In this document: positions 32,696 through 43,551 of the stretch, piece by piece
Numbering within the stretch: position 1 is the first letter of the stretch
How the letters are laid out: each line of letters starts with the position of its first letter
DNA from: Petunia secreta
Taxonomy: Eukaryota > Streptophyta > Magnoliopsida > Solanales > Solanaceae
Direction: 5' to 3'
NCBI GenBank assembly: GCA_029990175.1
Contig: JARKIP010000006.1
Location: 2,728,001-2,792,000, forward strand
DNA: 64,000 nt
Program-made: the position numbers and the translations under genes
Notes under the pieces: generated by a model
The model's database searches: none
Seen by the model: only the letters and a program-made list of their open reading frames with translations
What the model was told of the DNA's origin: nothing

Positions 32696-34263
32696 ATGCG
32701 AAGGAGCAACAGTGGTGATAAACCCTACACGTTTGAACCTGAACCTGAAAGACTTTTTCACAGGCTAAGAAAGGAGGCCAGACTCAAAGTAAAGCTAGAG
32801 AAAGCCCTTAATTCTGAACCTGCAGAGATGGCTGAGAATCAATACCGCGCGATAGTAGATGTGGCCAGACCCACTCTTGATAACATGGCCAAAGCTATAG
32901 TGATGCCACCATTAGTGGTAAATTTATGCTGAAGGAGAGAATAATCCGACTCTTCCAGTCTAATGGTCAGTTCGCGGGCTTATCACATGAAGATCCTCAA
33001 CAGCACATGCAGAATTTTTTGGAGATCAGCGACACTTACAAATATGTTGATATGTCAGATGAATATATACGGCTGACTATGTTCCCATTCACTTTGCTGG
33101 GTGAAGCAAAGAAGTGGCTCTTGATCCAACCACCTAATTCCATTAACTCTTGGGATGAACTTGCAAGGAAGTTTTTGATCAAATTCTTTCTATCGGGCAA
33201 GGCTGCAAAGATCAGAGGTGAGATAGTGTCATTTAGTCAGTGTTTATCAGAGGAGATAGGTGAAGCATGAGAAAGGTTCAAGGCATTGTTGAGAAGCTTC
33301 CCACACCATGGTCAATCAAAAGAGGAATTGGGACATATTTTTATTGAGGGACTCCAACCACATAGTAAAATTTTGCTGGATGCTTATTGTGGCGAACCGA
33401 GTCTAGAGAAGCAGTATGATGAGCTAGAGATCATTCTTAACAAAATTTCAGAAGGAAGTCAGCATTATCAAGGTGACTCAGGTAGAGGAAAAAATCTCAA
33501 GTTAGGTGGAAAGATAGAAGTTGATGTACTGACAGCTATGAGAGCTGAAATGGCAGCAATGCAACACTCTATTAAGCAGCAACTTGATGCAGTACTAGTC
33601 CAGGTAAGCAAGCCATAGGCTCCACCCCAGGTTCAATAAGTGCAAGCAACTTCATTCTGTGATGTGTGTGGTGGAGCTGATCATATAGGTAATGTTTGCC
33701 CAGAAAATCAAGAGTCTGCATATTACGTAGGTCAGCAGAGCAAGGGCTTCAACCAAAATGCTCAGTATGGCAACACTTACCCGCCTAACTTTTGTAACCA
33801 CCCTAATTTCTCATGGGGCGGTAATCAAGGCAGGCAAGGCAGCAAACAACATCAAGGTAACACTCAGCAAGTGCAGAATCCACCGCAGCAGAAACAGTCT
33901 GAAACGTCAAAAATAGAGACAATGATACAACAACTGGTTGTTGATCTTAATAAGAAGATTACAACTCTCCAGTAGAACCAGGACAGTGCCATTCGCTCTT
34001 TAGAAAAACAAATGGAACAGCTTGCTAGCAATCAAAATACAAGGACACTTGGTGCATTGCCAAGCAATACTGATCCCAATCCCAAGGAACATGTACAAGC
34101 AGTTTCATTAAGAAATGGGAGAGAGTTGGAAGAACTGCCAAAGAAGCCAAAGCAGTCACACTCGAACAAAGAAAAAGAAGCTGAGCCAGCAGTCGCAGTC
34201 GAGAAGGAGGTAGAAAAGAAAGATGCAATGATTGCTGCTAAACCACCATCTCCTTTTCCTTGA
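32696..34263 (+). pseudogene. Element C Gag
   Basis: The first 78 codons (32,696-32,929) end at a frameshift near 32,915. From 32,926 the rest stays in one frame with several in-frame stops (for example TGA 33,268, TAG 33,616, TAG 33,973, TGA 34,261). Domains: RIIRLFQSNGQFAGLSHEDP, FLEISDTYKYVDM, MFPFTLLGEAKKWLLIQPPN (capsid-like gag domain); GLQPHSKILLDAY; zinc knuckle CDVCGGADHIGNVC near 33,658-33,700; a Gln/Asn-rich stretch; a coiled-coil-like SIRSLEKQMEQLASNQ segment; and an acidic/basic tail. It would package element RNA. Confidence 0.85.
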
Positions 34264-34900
34264 AAGTTGCAAAATAATCTGCAGGATCCTGCAGTTACAA
34301 AGATCTTGGGCATACTCAGTCAGACTAGTATCAATATTCCATTAGTAGATGTGCTCCGAGGAATTCCAAAGTATGCCAAGTACATCAAAGATATAGTGTC
34401 ATCAAAGAGGAAACTCAATGAATTTGAAACTGTGGCACTTACTGAAGAGTGCACATCCAGGGTTCAGAACAAACTTCCACAGAAGTTGAAGGATCCAGGT
34501 AGTTTCACCATCCCTATTCATGTTGGTCAATATAGCCGTTAGTCGAGCCCTATGTGATCTAGGGGTGAGCATAAATCTTATGCCATTGTCTGTATGTAAC
34601 CAACTGGGTCTCGGTACTCCAAAGCCAACAACGGTCTCACTTCAGTTAGATGATCGGTCTACAACTTATCCTTAGGGGGTGATCGAGGATGTATTGGTTC
34701 AAATTGGTCAATTTATTTTGCCCGCTGATTTTGTTATCCTGCATTATGAGGTAGATAAGGAAGTTCCGATCATCTTGGGACGGCCTTTCTTAGCCACTGG
34801 TGATGCTGTGATCCGTGTCCGAAAGGGAAAAATGACAATGAATGTGGATGATCAGGAAGCAGTTTTCAATGTGTACAAGGCCCTAAAAAGGCCTAACCAT
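34264..34900 (+). pseudogene. Element C aspartic protease region
   Basis: 34,267-34,542 reads VDVLRGIPKYAKYIKDIVSS and PGSFTIPIHVGQ. The frame then shifts. The active-site context is ALCDLGVSINLMPLS near 34,545-34,590 (the family has CDLGASINLMP). VPIILGRPFLATGDAVIRV follows at 34,755-34,815. Stops at 34,540 and near 34,674. Confidence 0.8.
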
Positions 34901-35611
34901 CATGAAGAGTTGTCCATGATCACATTGAGTGACCCGGAGAAGAAGTTGAGTGATCCAGCTGATTATATTAATGATAATTTGCAGCGAGCATTGACGTTGG
35001 GAGAAGAAACTAGTGAAGATGCCGACGTAGAGGAGATGTTGCAGCTTTTAGACTGCTCTTGTGACTACATTATGGGGTTTCCCAAATTTGAGCCTCTGGA
35101 TAGACCGCTAGGGCCACCACCCAAGCCATCCATTGAAGAGGCGCCCAAACTTGAGCTCAAACCCTTACCTGCTCATCTTCGTTATGCCTATTTGGCACAA
35201 TCTGACACTTTAGCTGTGATTATTTCTTTTCTGTTTTTTGACTTACAGGTAGAAAAGCTGTTGAGAGTGCTACGAGAGCATAAGATTGCTATTGGCTGGA
35301 CCATAGCTAACATCAAGGGAATAAGCCCAGATTTTTGCATGCACAAGATCTTTATGGAGGAAGGATACAAGCCAAGTATGGAGCATCAGCGTCGCCTAAA
35401 TCCAATCATGAAAGATGTGGTGAAGAAAGAGGTGATTAAAATGCTAGACACAGGTATAATTTTTCCTATCTCTAATAGCAATTGGATAAGTACAGTGCAA
35501 TGTGTCCCTAAAAAGGGAGAGGTGACAGTGGTGCAAAACAAGAACAATGAACTTATCCCTACAAGAACTGTCACGGGCTGGAGGGTGTGTGCATTCATTA
35601 CAGAAAATTGA
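34679..35611 (+). pseudogene. Element C protease end, linker and RT fingers
   Basis: A 310-codon frame. After the protease end it has the linker HEELSMITLSD, PSIEEAPKLELKPLPAHLRY and VEKLLRVLREHKIAIGWTI. RT then begins: ISPDFCMHKIFMEEGYKPS, EVIKMLDTGIIFPISNSNWI, VQCVPKKGEVTVVQN and TVTGWRVCAFI, where the family has WRVCIDYR. The frame is lost at 35,611, just at that motif. Confidence 0.85.
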
Positions 35612-36003
35612 ATTAAGCCACCCGAAAGGACCACTTTCCCCTCCCCTTTATTGATCAGATATAGATAGGCTAGCTGGTCAAGAGTATTACTGTTTCCTTG
35701 ATGGTTACTCTGGCTATAACCTGATAAGGATTGCTTCCGAAGACTAGGAGAAAACTACTTTTACGTGCCCTTACGGTACGTATGCCTATAGGAGGATGCC
35801 ATTCGGGTTATGTAATGCGCCTGCGACTTTTCAAAGGTGTATGATGGCTATTTTCACTGATATGGTGAAAAAGTTTGTCAAAGTATTTATGGATAATTTT
35901 TCTGTCTTTGGTTCTTCTTTTGATGCTTGTCTAATTAATCTTAGTCTAGTGCTTGCTAGGTGTGAAGAAACTAACCTCGTGTTAAACTGGGAAAAATTCA
36001 TTT
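35612..36003 (+). pseudogene. Element C RT palm with altered active site
   Basis: From 35,796 the frame reads MPFGLCNAPATFQRCMMAIF, then KFVKVFMDNFSVFG. The metal-binding motif is FMDN where FMDD is required, so the second catalytic aspartate is asparagine (35,884-35,901). Together with frameshifts before and after, RT is dead. Confidence 0.88.
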
Positions 36004-36004
36004 C

Positions 36005-36769
36005 ATGGTTCGTGAAGGTATAGTTTTGGGACACAAGGTGTCCAGTGCTGGAATTAAGGTTGACAAGGCGAAGGTGGAGGCGGTTGAAAAATTACCTCCG
36101 CCCACGTCTGTGAAGGGAGTCCAAAGTTTTCTCGGACATGCTGGCTTCTATAGGAGGTTTATTAAAGATTTTTCTAAAATTTCTACTCATTTGTGCAGGT
36201 TACTTGAGAAAGAAGCAGCATTTGTGTTCAATGAGGCTTGTCTGAGGGCCTTTAACGAGCTGAAAGAGAAATTGGTGTCTGCACCAATAATAGTGGCTCC
36301 TGATTGGACTACACCGTTTGAATTAATATGTGATGCTAGCGATGTCGCTATTGGTGCAGTCCTAGGACAAAGGAGGAACAAAGTGTCCCATTCCATTTAC
36401 TACGCCAGCAAAACTCTCAATCCCGCCCAATTGAATTACACATTTACTGAAAAAGAGTTGCTGGCAGTAGTATATGCCTTTAACAAGTTTCAGACATACT
36501 TGGTTGGAACCAAAGTTATTGTTTACACAGATCATGCAGCAATCAGGTATTTAATTGATAAAAAGGATGCTAAGCCTCGACTAATTCGCTGGGTATTATT
36601 GTTGCAGGAATTTGACTTGGAGGTCCGGGACCGTAAGGGAATGGAAAATCAAGTAGCTGACTACCTATCTAGGTTGGAGAACCACAGGCATGTGGATGAG
36701 GGAGGTTTGATCAAAGAAACCTTCCCTGGTGAGCAACTTTTTTCCATCACCAATCACTCGGACACATGG
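36005..36769 (+). pseudogene. Element C RNase H
   Basis: About 255 codons without a stop. RT thumb: LGHKVSSAGIKVDKAKVEAV, then FLGHAGFYRRFIKDFSK. RNase H: LICDASDVAIGAVLGQRRNK, YYASKTLNPAQLNYTFTEKE, VIVYTDHAAIRYLIDKKDAK, GMENQVADYLSRLEN. The catalytic D, E, D residues are all present. The frame runs into the solo LTR after HSDTW. Confidence 0.92.
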
Positions 36770-37147
36770 TGTTACACCCCATATGTCTAAAGTGACGTAT
36801 ATCATTCTAATGACATGTTAAAAATTATTTAAGTGAGTTTAAAGTAATAATATGACTATATATGATGTTTATATGTTGAATATAAAGTTTGGGAAAAATC
36901 GGATTTAAGTTGCAGAAAAACCGACTAAGGAATTGCCTTGTAACGAAGCTTTTTCAGCAATTAATTTTATATGTTATATGAGGTCTTTTGGGGACATATC
37001 ATATACCAAATTGAAGGTCTTGGAGTTTATTTTCCAATACTTTTAACGGTTTGTTCATACGATATATGAATAAAAATATATGAGCATCAGAAGTCAGGCC
37101 AGAAGAAGGGACATAAGCGCAAAAGAGGGCTAGAACTGAAATATTTC

Positions 37148-37160
37148 GAGTATAAAAGGA
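37148..37160 (+). promoter_or_regulatory. TATA box of the solo LTR
   Basis: CGAGTATAAAAGGA about 380 bp into the LTR. In solo LTRs such promoters can drive flanking sequence. Confidence 0.5.
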
Positions 37161-38439
37161 AAACCATGTCTTCTTTTAGTCATTTACAGAATATAAATGA
37201 TAGAAACAGTGTTTTGTTGAAGGTTTAATCCCCTTTTATGATTTTGAAGGAAGGACGTCAATCGTAACTCGAAATTGAAGACAGATTGCGTCAAAATGCT
37301 CTACGCGATTAAGGTAACGTTATGCTATCTTCAATTTCGTCTATAGCTTGAGTTCTAGAGTTACTTCATGGCTAAGTAAAGTACCTAAATGTTGTATTAT
37401 AGCTTGTTTAAGCTTTAGAAGGTGTTGAATTCAAGGGAAACAAGGTTTAGAAGCAAGAAATATCAAAGGTATGTAAGACTAAACTTTTCTTTTGGCAAGG
37501 CATGTATCTTTTAGCTTTTGAAGCTTTTCTTAGTTCTAAACTTAGTATTTCTTCTTAGAAACTTGTATGGTACCAAGTAAATCTTGTATATACTTAATTT
37601 GGTACTAAAATCCAAGGTGAAAGATGTCCAAATCAACAAGACAAAACGTTTCAAAATCTGAAAAATCATTTTGATCTTTGGACAGGTGTTAGTATATTGA
37701 TCATAACTCCTCGTACAAAATTGATATTAAGATGCTTTAAGAATCCAGAGAATCCTAAGACATATATCTACAACTTTCATGAGACCATGAAGTCTATAAC
37801 TTTGATCTACACTCTGAAAATTAGGTTGAAAGTCAGGACAGTGGTGCAGTCAAGACATTCTATCTCCGGATGAGTTATGTCATCCAGTTGTCTCATCTTG
37901 TTATCCGTTTAACATGTTTATGTTATCACTTTATCCGGATATCTATTTCCGTGTATAGTATAGTGCTGGTTCTGTTTTTGCGGATCATCCAGTTTCAGGA
38001 GAACCTCTGCCGAAATTTTTATAGAAATTCAAAGAATCGGACAAATTCTAAGTTTCAGGTTGTGTCTATAATTCCATCCTGAGTTTTCTTATCATTCCTT
38101 GAGTCCATATCTATTGTTGCCACATGTGTTATGCCTCATACATGCTTATGCTTATATTGTGATCCTGTTATGTGTGATTTGGAGTCCCCCATAGATGCTG
38201 GACATTGGACACACAGTCCGGTCGCGTGTGATACTACCCGTCTGGGAGATACAGCCCCTCTGGTTCAGGCGGGAGTTGAAACACCTAGTGTGACCGGGTG
38301 TCATTCATACACTCTGACCAGAGAGACTAGATATTACTGGCTGGGGGGGACATAGCCCATAACACCCGCCAGGTTTGTTATATACGCGTATATAGCCACA
38401 GTATGCACTGCATGATTATACATGAGGCTAGTTTAGGTT

Positions 38440-38560
38440 TTTAGTTACCTGATTTGGGGGGATACAGCCCATAACACCATACAGGTACTAGTTCAGATGT
38501 TCAGTTACCTGATTTGGGGGGATATAGCCCATAACACCAGACAGGTACCAGTTCAGATAA
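38440..38560 (+). repeat. Short duplication in the solo LTR
   Basis: CAGTTACCTGATTTGGGGGG/ATACAGCCCATAACACC occurs twice about 62 bp apart (38,437 and 38,499), with a third diverged copy of the GGGGGGACATAGCCCATAAC word at 38,344. CAGTTATCAG-like repeats follow at 38,560-38,720. Confidence 0.75.
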
Positions 38561-39297
38561 CAGTTCAGTTTTAGCTCAGTATTAGTTATCAGTTCTCAGT
38601 TATCAGCCACCAGTTCTTAGTGTCAGTATCAGTTGACAGCTATCAGTTCTAGTTTCTAGCTACCAGTTATCAGTCATATTACAGTTATTTATCAATATAG
38701 TTATCTCAGTCTTCAGTTTCAGATTCAGCTAGACTTCAGTTTATATTAAGATCATGTTTAGTACGTTCTTCAGATTTCCAGCTATATTGCTGTGCTCCAG
38801 CTCATATTTACATATTTATATTCCAGCCTTATAGTTTCATTCAGCTATGATATATTATATGCTCATGCCTTACATACTTGGTACATATCGTACTCACACC
38901 CTTTTCTGGGGCGCTGCGTTTCATGCCGTGTAGGTGCAGATAGATCAATGCTTGGACCATGTTAGTAGGCCATCTATCAGCTATTGGAGTCACTCCGCTT
39001 ACTCCCGGAGTTACTTATCTTTTGGTATGTGTACAGTCAGCTAGTTTGGGTATGGCGGGCCTTGTCCCGTCCTTTGTATATTCAGTTCATCACTCTTAGA
39101 GGCCTGTAGATATGTCCCTGTGTGGTTCTGTCAGTATGTTAGCTTGTCATCTTTTTGCATTGCATAATTCTTATCAGCTAGGTTTATGCTTATTCCGTTT
39201 ATCAGTTATATTCATGGTTAGCAGATTATCAGCAGGATTAGTGATGATCGACACTTAGTGTTGGTCATCCGTCGCGGCCCTAGGTTGGGTTGTGACA

Positions 39298-40583
39298 CAT
39301 GGTATGCTGACTATGTCAACTATTTGGTAAGTGAGGCAGTGCCACCACATCTGACTGCAGAAGGTAAGCATCGATTTTTCCATGATGTGCGGTTTTATAT
39401 GTGGGATGAGTCGTTTCTGTTTAGAGTGTGTGTAAATAAGTTGGTGAAAAGATGTATTCCTGAGGAAGAGGCGGAGGCTATGCTGCAAAAGTGCCATGCA
39501 TCTCCTTATGGGGGTCATCATGGTGGTGATAGAACAGCCGCCAAAGTACTTCAGTCCAGGTTTTATTGGCCGACATTGTTCAAGGATGCTCACGCTTTTG
39601 TAAAGAAGTGTGATCGGTGCCAAAGAACCGGCACAATCACAAGGAAGCAAGAGATGCCTCTGCAAGGCATTCTAGAGGTGGAGATTTGTGATGTATGGGG
39701 GAATTGACTTCATGGGTCCTTTCGCCTCGTCGAATGGTAACAAGTATATTTTACTGGCAGTAGATTACGTATCTAAGTGGGTAGAGGCTGTTGCTCTTCC
39801 TACTAATGATGCGAAGGTGGTGGTGAGTTTCGTCAAGAAGAACATTTTCACCAGATTTGGAACTCCGCGGGCTTTGATTAGTGATGAAGGTACACACTTC
39901 TGCAACAAATTTCTAAACAACCTTCTATCTAAGTACGGGGTCAAGCATAAGGTCGCCGCCGCCTATCATCCGAAACTAGTGGGCAAGCTGAGGTGTCCAA
40001 TAGAGAGGTGAAGAAAATTCTTGAGAAGACTGTCAGTGCGAATAGGAAGGATTTGGCTACTAAGCTCGATGATGCACTCTAGGCATATAAGACAACTTAT
40101 AAAACTCCAATTAGGACTCCACCGTACAAGCTGGTCTATGGAAAAGCGTGTCACTTGCCAGTCGAGCTTGAGCACAAGTCCTATTGGGCGAGTAAAAAGC
40201 TAAATTTTTATATGGAATTGGCGGGTGAGAAGAGATTGTTGCAACTCAATGAACATGATGAGTTTAGGTTGCACGCTTATGAAAATGCCAAGTTATATAA
40301 AGAGAAGACTAAGCGGTGGCATGACAAGCGCATTCAGCACCGTCACTTTGAGCCGGGCCAACTAGTTCTATTATTTAACTCCAGGTTGAAGCTCTTCCCT
40401 GGTAAGCTCAAGTCGAGGCGGTTTGGCCCGTTTGAAATCGTTAAGGTTATGCCCCATGAAGCGATTATACTGGGAGCCCGAGGTTCAGATAAGTCATTTC
40501 TAGTGAATGGGCAAAGAGTGAAGCGATATTGGGAAGGTGAAGTCGATAGGCTTAAATCCTCCATTTCTTTAGTCGACCCTTGA
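39298..40583 (+). pseudogene. Element C integrase
   Basis: Zinc finger: KCHASPYGGHHGGDRTAAKV, VKKCDRCQRTG (HHCC present). Core: WGIDFMGPFASSNGNKYILL (first D), TPRALISDEGTHFCNKFLN (second D). The frame breaks at 39,990, where the TSGQAE context carrying the catalytic glutamate is expected, and resumes SNREVKKILEKTVSANRKDL. GKACHLPVELEHKSYWA and RFGPFEIVKVMPHEAI mark the C-terminal part, which ends at a stop at 40,581. Three frames are used; one internal TAG lies at 40,081. Confidence 0.9.
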
Positions 40584-42087
40584 AAAGGGATGTACTCGTC
40601 GTGCCGCGACGTTAAATCAAACGCTACATGGGAGGCAACCCATGTTTTATCGCTTTCTTTAGTTAGTTAATCCGTATTTTTATAAATAAAAAAACGAAAA
40701 GAACAAAATGAGATTAGAAATTTATTGAAATTCATGTGTTTGTTCAGTTTTTACAGGTTCCCGAGGCTCGAAAATAGTTGGAACAACGAAAATGGCCTGC
40801 CCCGGACAGCAAAGTAGCAAAGTTCGAAAGTTCCAGGCCATACAAGCATCAGCGCGTGCATGTTGTGCTGTGCCGAGACCTGCTAGCTGCTCTTCGAAAA
40901 TAAAGTTGAAATAGTGTTACAGCTCCATCGCGCGCACCACTATTTGCTGCTGAAATACGTAACACAGCGTAGGGTGCGCTGCATCCTTCACTGTATGCGA
41001 GATCAATTTGAAAAAAAAAACAAAAAAAACAGAAACAGTGTTGCAACTAGGATCGCGTAGGCCACTGTATGCACTGGTATGTTCTTTTAATTCCAGCTTA
41101 AAACACCAAGGAAAACACACACCCAACACAAAGAACAGAACATAACCTAAATAAGCTCCTCTCTCTGTACCTCTTCACGCTAAACACAACATGTTGTTGC
41201 GGTGATTCAAAGTTCCAGGTATGAGCTTCTTTCATCTCTCGTTCTCTCTTCATTCGCTGCCTCTCCCACTCGTCTTTAGCACTGCTGCTACAGTCCCCAC
41301 AGCTCTCCCTTAGGCTTAGTTTTAAACATCAAGTTATGGTGAAATTTGGTGTAAATTCAATAGTTTTTTTACTTGGTATCCGCTGTGAAGAGTGTGGAGA
41401 AGCACTGTAATCATTGAAGCTGATATTCCCAGGATTTGGGAGGGTTCAATTCGAATCAAATAGGCCTACCATAGGCTGCTCAAAGTTGTGCACGTAAGGT
41501 GTTCGATGAAATTCCCCAATGAAAATTCCAAGCATTCGGCCAAGTCTGAGTAACCGAATCAATTATGGGGTATAGGTCGAACATAAAATGGTTAAAATTA
41601 GGGCTTGGGGATGAGTTTAGGGCGCTTTCACTTGAATGACACACCTTGCATGATGCTCACACATGACGAGTGTCGTTTTGCACATCAATCGAGCGAGCCG
41701 CTACCCCATTATGTAATTCATGGGCTACTATAGTTGCTTTGCTTAATTAAATATTTCTCCATGCTTTTGAGTTGAAGAATAGCATAGGTGTGGGGTGTAT
41801 GAACCCCGCGTGTACACTTTGGCGATTTCTAAATATGAGAATTGTTTCAAATAGAGAAGTGTGCGTCAAGGAAAGTCTTGTTACCTCGCGAATGACACCA
41901 TGTGTGTACTATGAGCATAAATCGATTAAATGTAAAATACACTTGAGCTTTAAGTGTGGGGTGCATGCGCAACAATGTGAATTTAATGCAAAGCTTGAAT
42001 TGGACGAGTTTTTAGCTATTTTAATGAACTCGGTTGTAATTCATTGGCTAATTTTACATTGTTTGGGTGCAGGTATTTCATTACAAA
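40584..42087 (+). other. Region between integrase and the extra ORF of element C
   Basis: No domain recognised. It holds a possible intron: donor CCAG/GTATGAGC at about 41,218 and acceptor GGGTGCAG/G at about 42,072, 16 bases before the extra ORF's ATG. Two copies of a TGTGGGGTG word (41,788; 41,952) lie in it. A 120-codon frame at 41,772-42,134 is not supported as a gene. Confidence 0.45.
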
Positions 42088-43551
42088 ATGGTTGGTGGCC
42101 AACTACCGCGGACTCAAACAGAGGGCAAGGATAAACGAGAGAACAGCTCAAAGAGGAAATAAGACAGACCTGCACCGGAAGTAGAGGAGAAGGATGCTGA
42201 ACTTGAGGTCATACCACTAGAGAAGAAAAGATCGGCTCCAAGTGCTCGGGCCGTCTTTGCTCCTCAGCCTGCCACGGGCAAGAGAAAATCAACCAATGTG
42301 AAAGAAAAGCCAGTGGTGATCCGTGAGGGTGGTGCTTCTAAACCACATGCTAAGAAGAGAAGAGTAGTTCAAGGCAAAGGGAAGAAAACATTGGAGCAGG
42401 ACGATGAGGAACACGAGCAGGTTGATGATGATGCTGAAGATGAGTACATTCCTACTCCAGTGCCTGATGACATTCCGTCCACGAGTAGCCCTATTGACAG
42501 ATCATTATGCGAGGACACATTTGAGAGTGAGAATTCATACATGGCATACCAGTAGATCGTCAAGAAGCAGACCATGCAAGAAAGGCCATTGAACTATCAT
42601 GCTTGTGAGAATGCTTGCCCAACTATTCTGGATATTGTGAAAGACAGGAAGTGGGACAGATTTATGCAAGGTCCCAAGGGCAAGGCAAACATTACTACTG
42701 TTCAAGAATTATACGCTAACTAGGAGAATCCGAAGAGCAGCATAGTGCGGATTAGAGAGGTTGAGGTCGATATCTCTACCAGAGCCATTAATGCATACTA
42801 CCGGGCTAATGAAGTGGCAATGGATGACTACAAAAAGATGCTAGAAAAGCCAGAATTTGAGGATGTCATTCAAGTATTGTGTGACTCACCAGCTGTTACT
42901 GATGATAGCGATTCCTCAAAGCCTGCCTGGTTGCACAACACTAAGAGAAAATATGCTACATTGCCAAATAAGTTTATGTCTAGGGAGAGTAGATCTTGGT
43001 TAAACTGGGTTTCCAACAGAATAATGCAAGCAGATCATCAGACAAATGTCCTTTGGGAAAGAGTGCTTCTCATTTATGCTTTGACGACTGGGACAGTGTT
43101 GAACTTGGGAGAGCTCATGCATGAGCAGATGGTGCGTACTCGGAAGGAGAAGACTTTGAAGTTGTACTTTGTGCACACTTTGACGGCTCTGATGAGAAAG
43201 CACGGGGTCCCCTTTTATACGGGTGATGGTTTTCTAGAGGTATCCAATGCGCATGACATTACATCGGTGCATGACCCCGTTGCTTCCAAAGAGGATAAGA
43301 AATCTACGTCAGAGCAACTTGAGGCACTGGAGGCCGAGCTGGCCAAGTTGAGAGAAGGGCAACAGGCCGAGCTGGTCAAGCTGAGTTAGGAGCAGGCGGC
43401 TCGAGACACCCTGATGTAGAGTACACTAGTAGAGATCCTTGCTTCTATTCAGAGTACCAGAGTGATGCGTTCCATTGGCGTCCAGACTGAGGCAGAGTCT
43501 CGTTACGAGATTGTTGATTTGGGTGCTACTGATGGCACTGCTACAGAGTGA
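42088..43551 (+). pseudogene. Extra ORF of element C, plant transposon protein-like
   Basis: From the ATG at 42,088 to the TGA at 43,549 one frame of 488 codons is kept without any frameshift. It is broken only by five stops: TAA 42,160, TAG 42,553, TAG 42,721, TAG 43,387 and TAG 43,417. The first third is highly charged with nuclear-signal-like KKRRVVQGKGKK and an acidic run. The middle (from about 42,600) has VDISTRAINAYYRANEVAMD, WLNWVSNRIMQADHQTNVLW and ALTTGTVLNLGELMHEQM, which I recognise as the domain called putative plant transposon protein (Pfam Transposase_32-like) found in 3' ORFs of plant gypsy elements. A coiled coil (LEALEAELAKLREGQQAEL) follows. No membrane segment, so not a typical envelope protein. 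Confidence 0.75.

Larger units (their letters stand above)
36765..39302 (+). mobile_element. Solo LTR with 5-bp target duplication
   Basis: 2,528 bp (36,770-39,297) starting TGTTACACCCC and ending GGGTTGTGACA, flanked by CATGG on both sides. No internal region, primer site or coding sequence is inside, so unequal recombination between two LTRs has probably removed the rest. The TGTTACACC...GTGACA form is common in chromovirus LTRs (Tekay/Del type). It cuts element C between RNase H and integrase. Confidence 0.9.

Noticed and set aside
37870..38355. Small genes within the solo LTR
   Set aside because: Short frames without domains inside LTR sequence.
36770..39297. Complete retrotransposon inside element C
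   Set aside because: Only LTR sequence lies between the CATGG repeats; no primer site or coding DNA.
39255..39665. 136-codon minus-strand frame
   Set aside because: Shadow of the integrase frame on the other strand.
42088..43551. Envelope gene of an endogenous retrovirus
   Set aside because: No signal peptide or membrane segment; charged and coiled-coil protein that fits the 3' ORF of plant gypsy elements.
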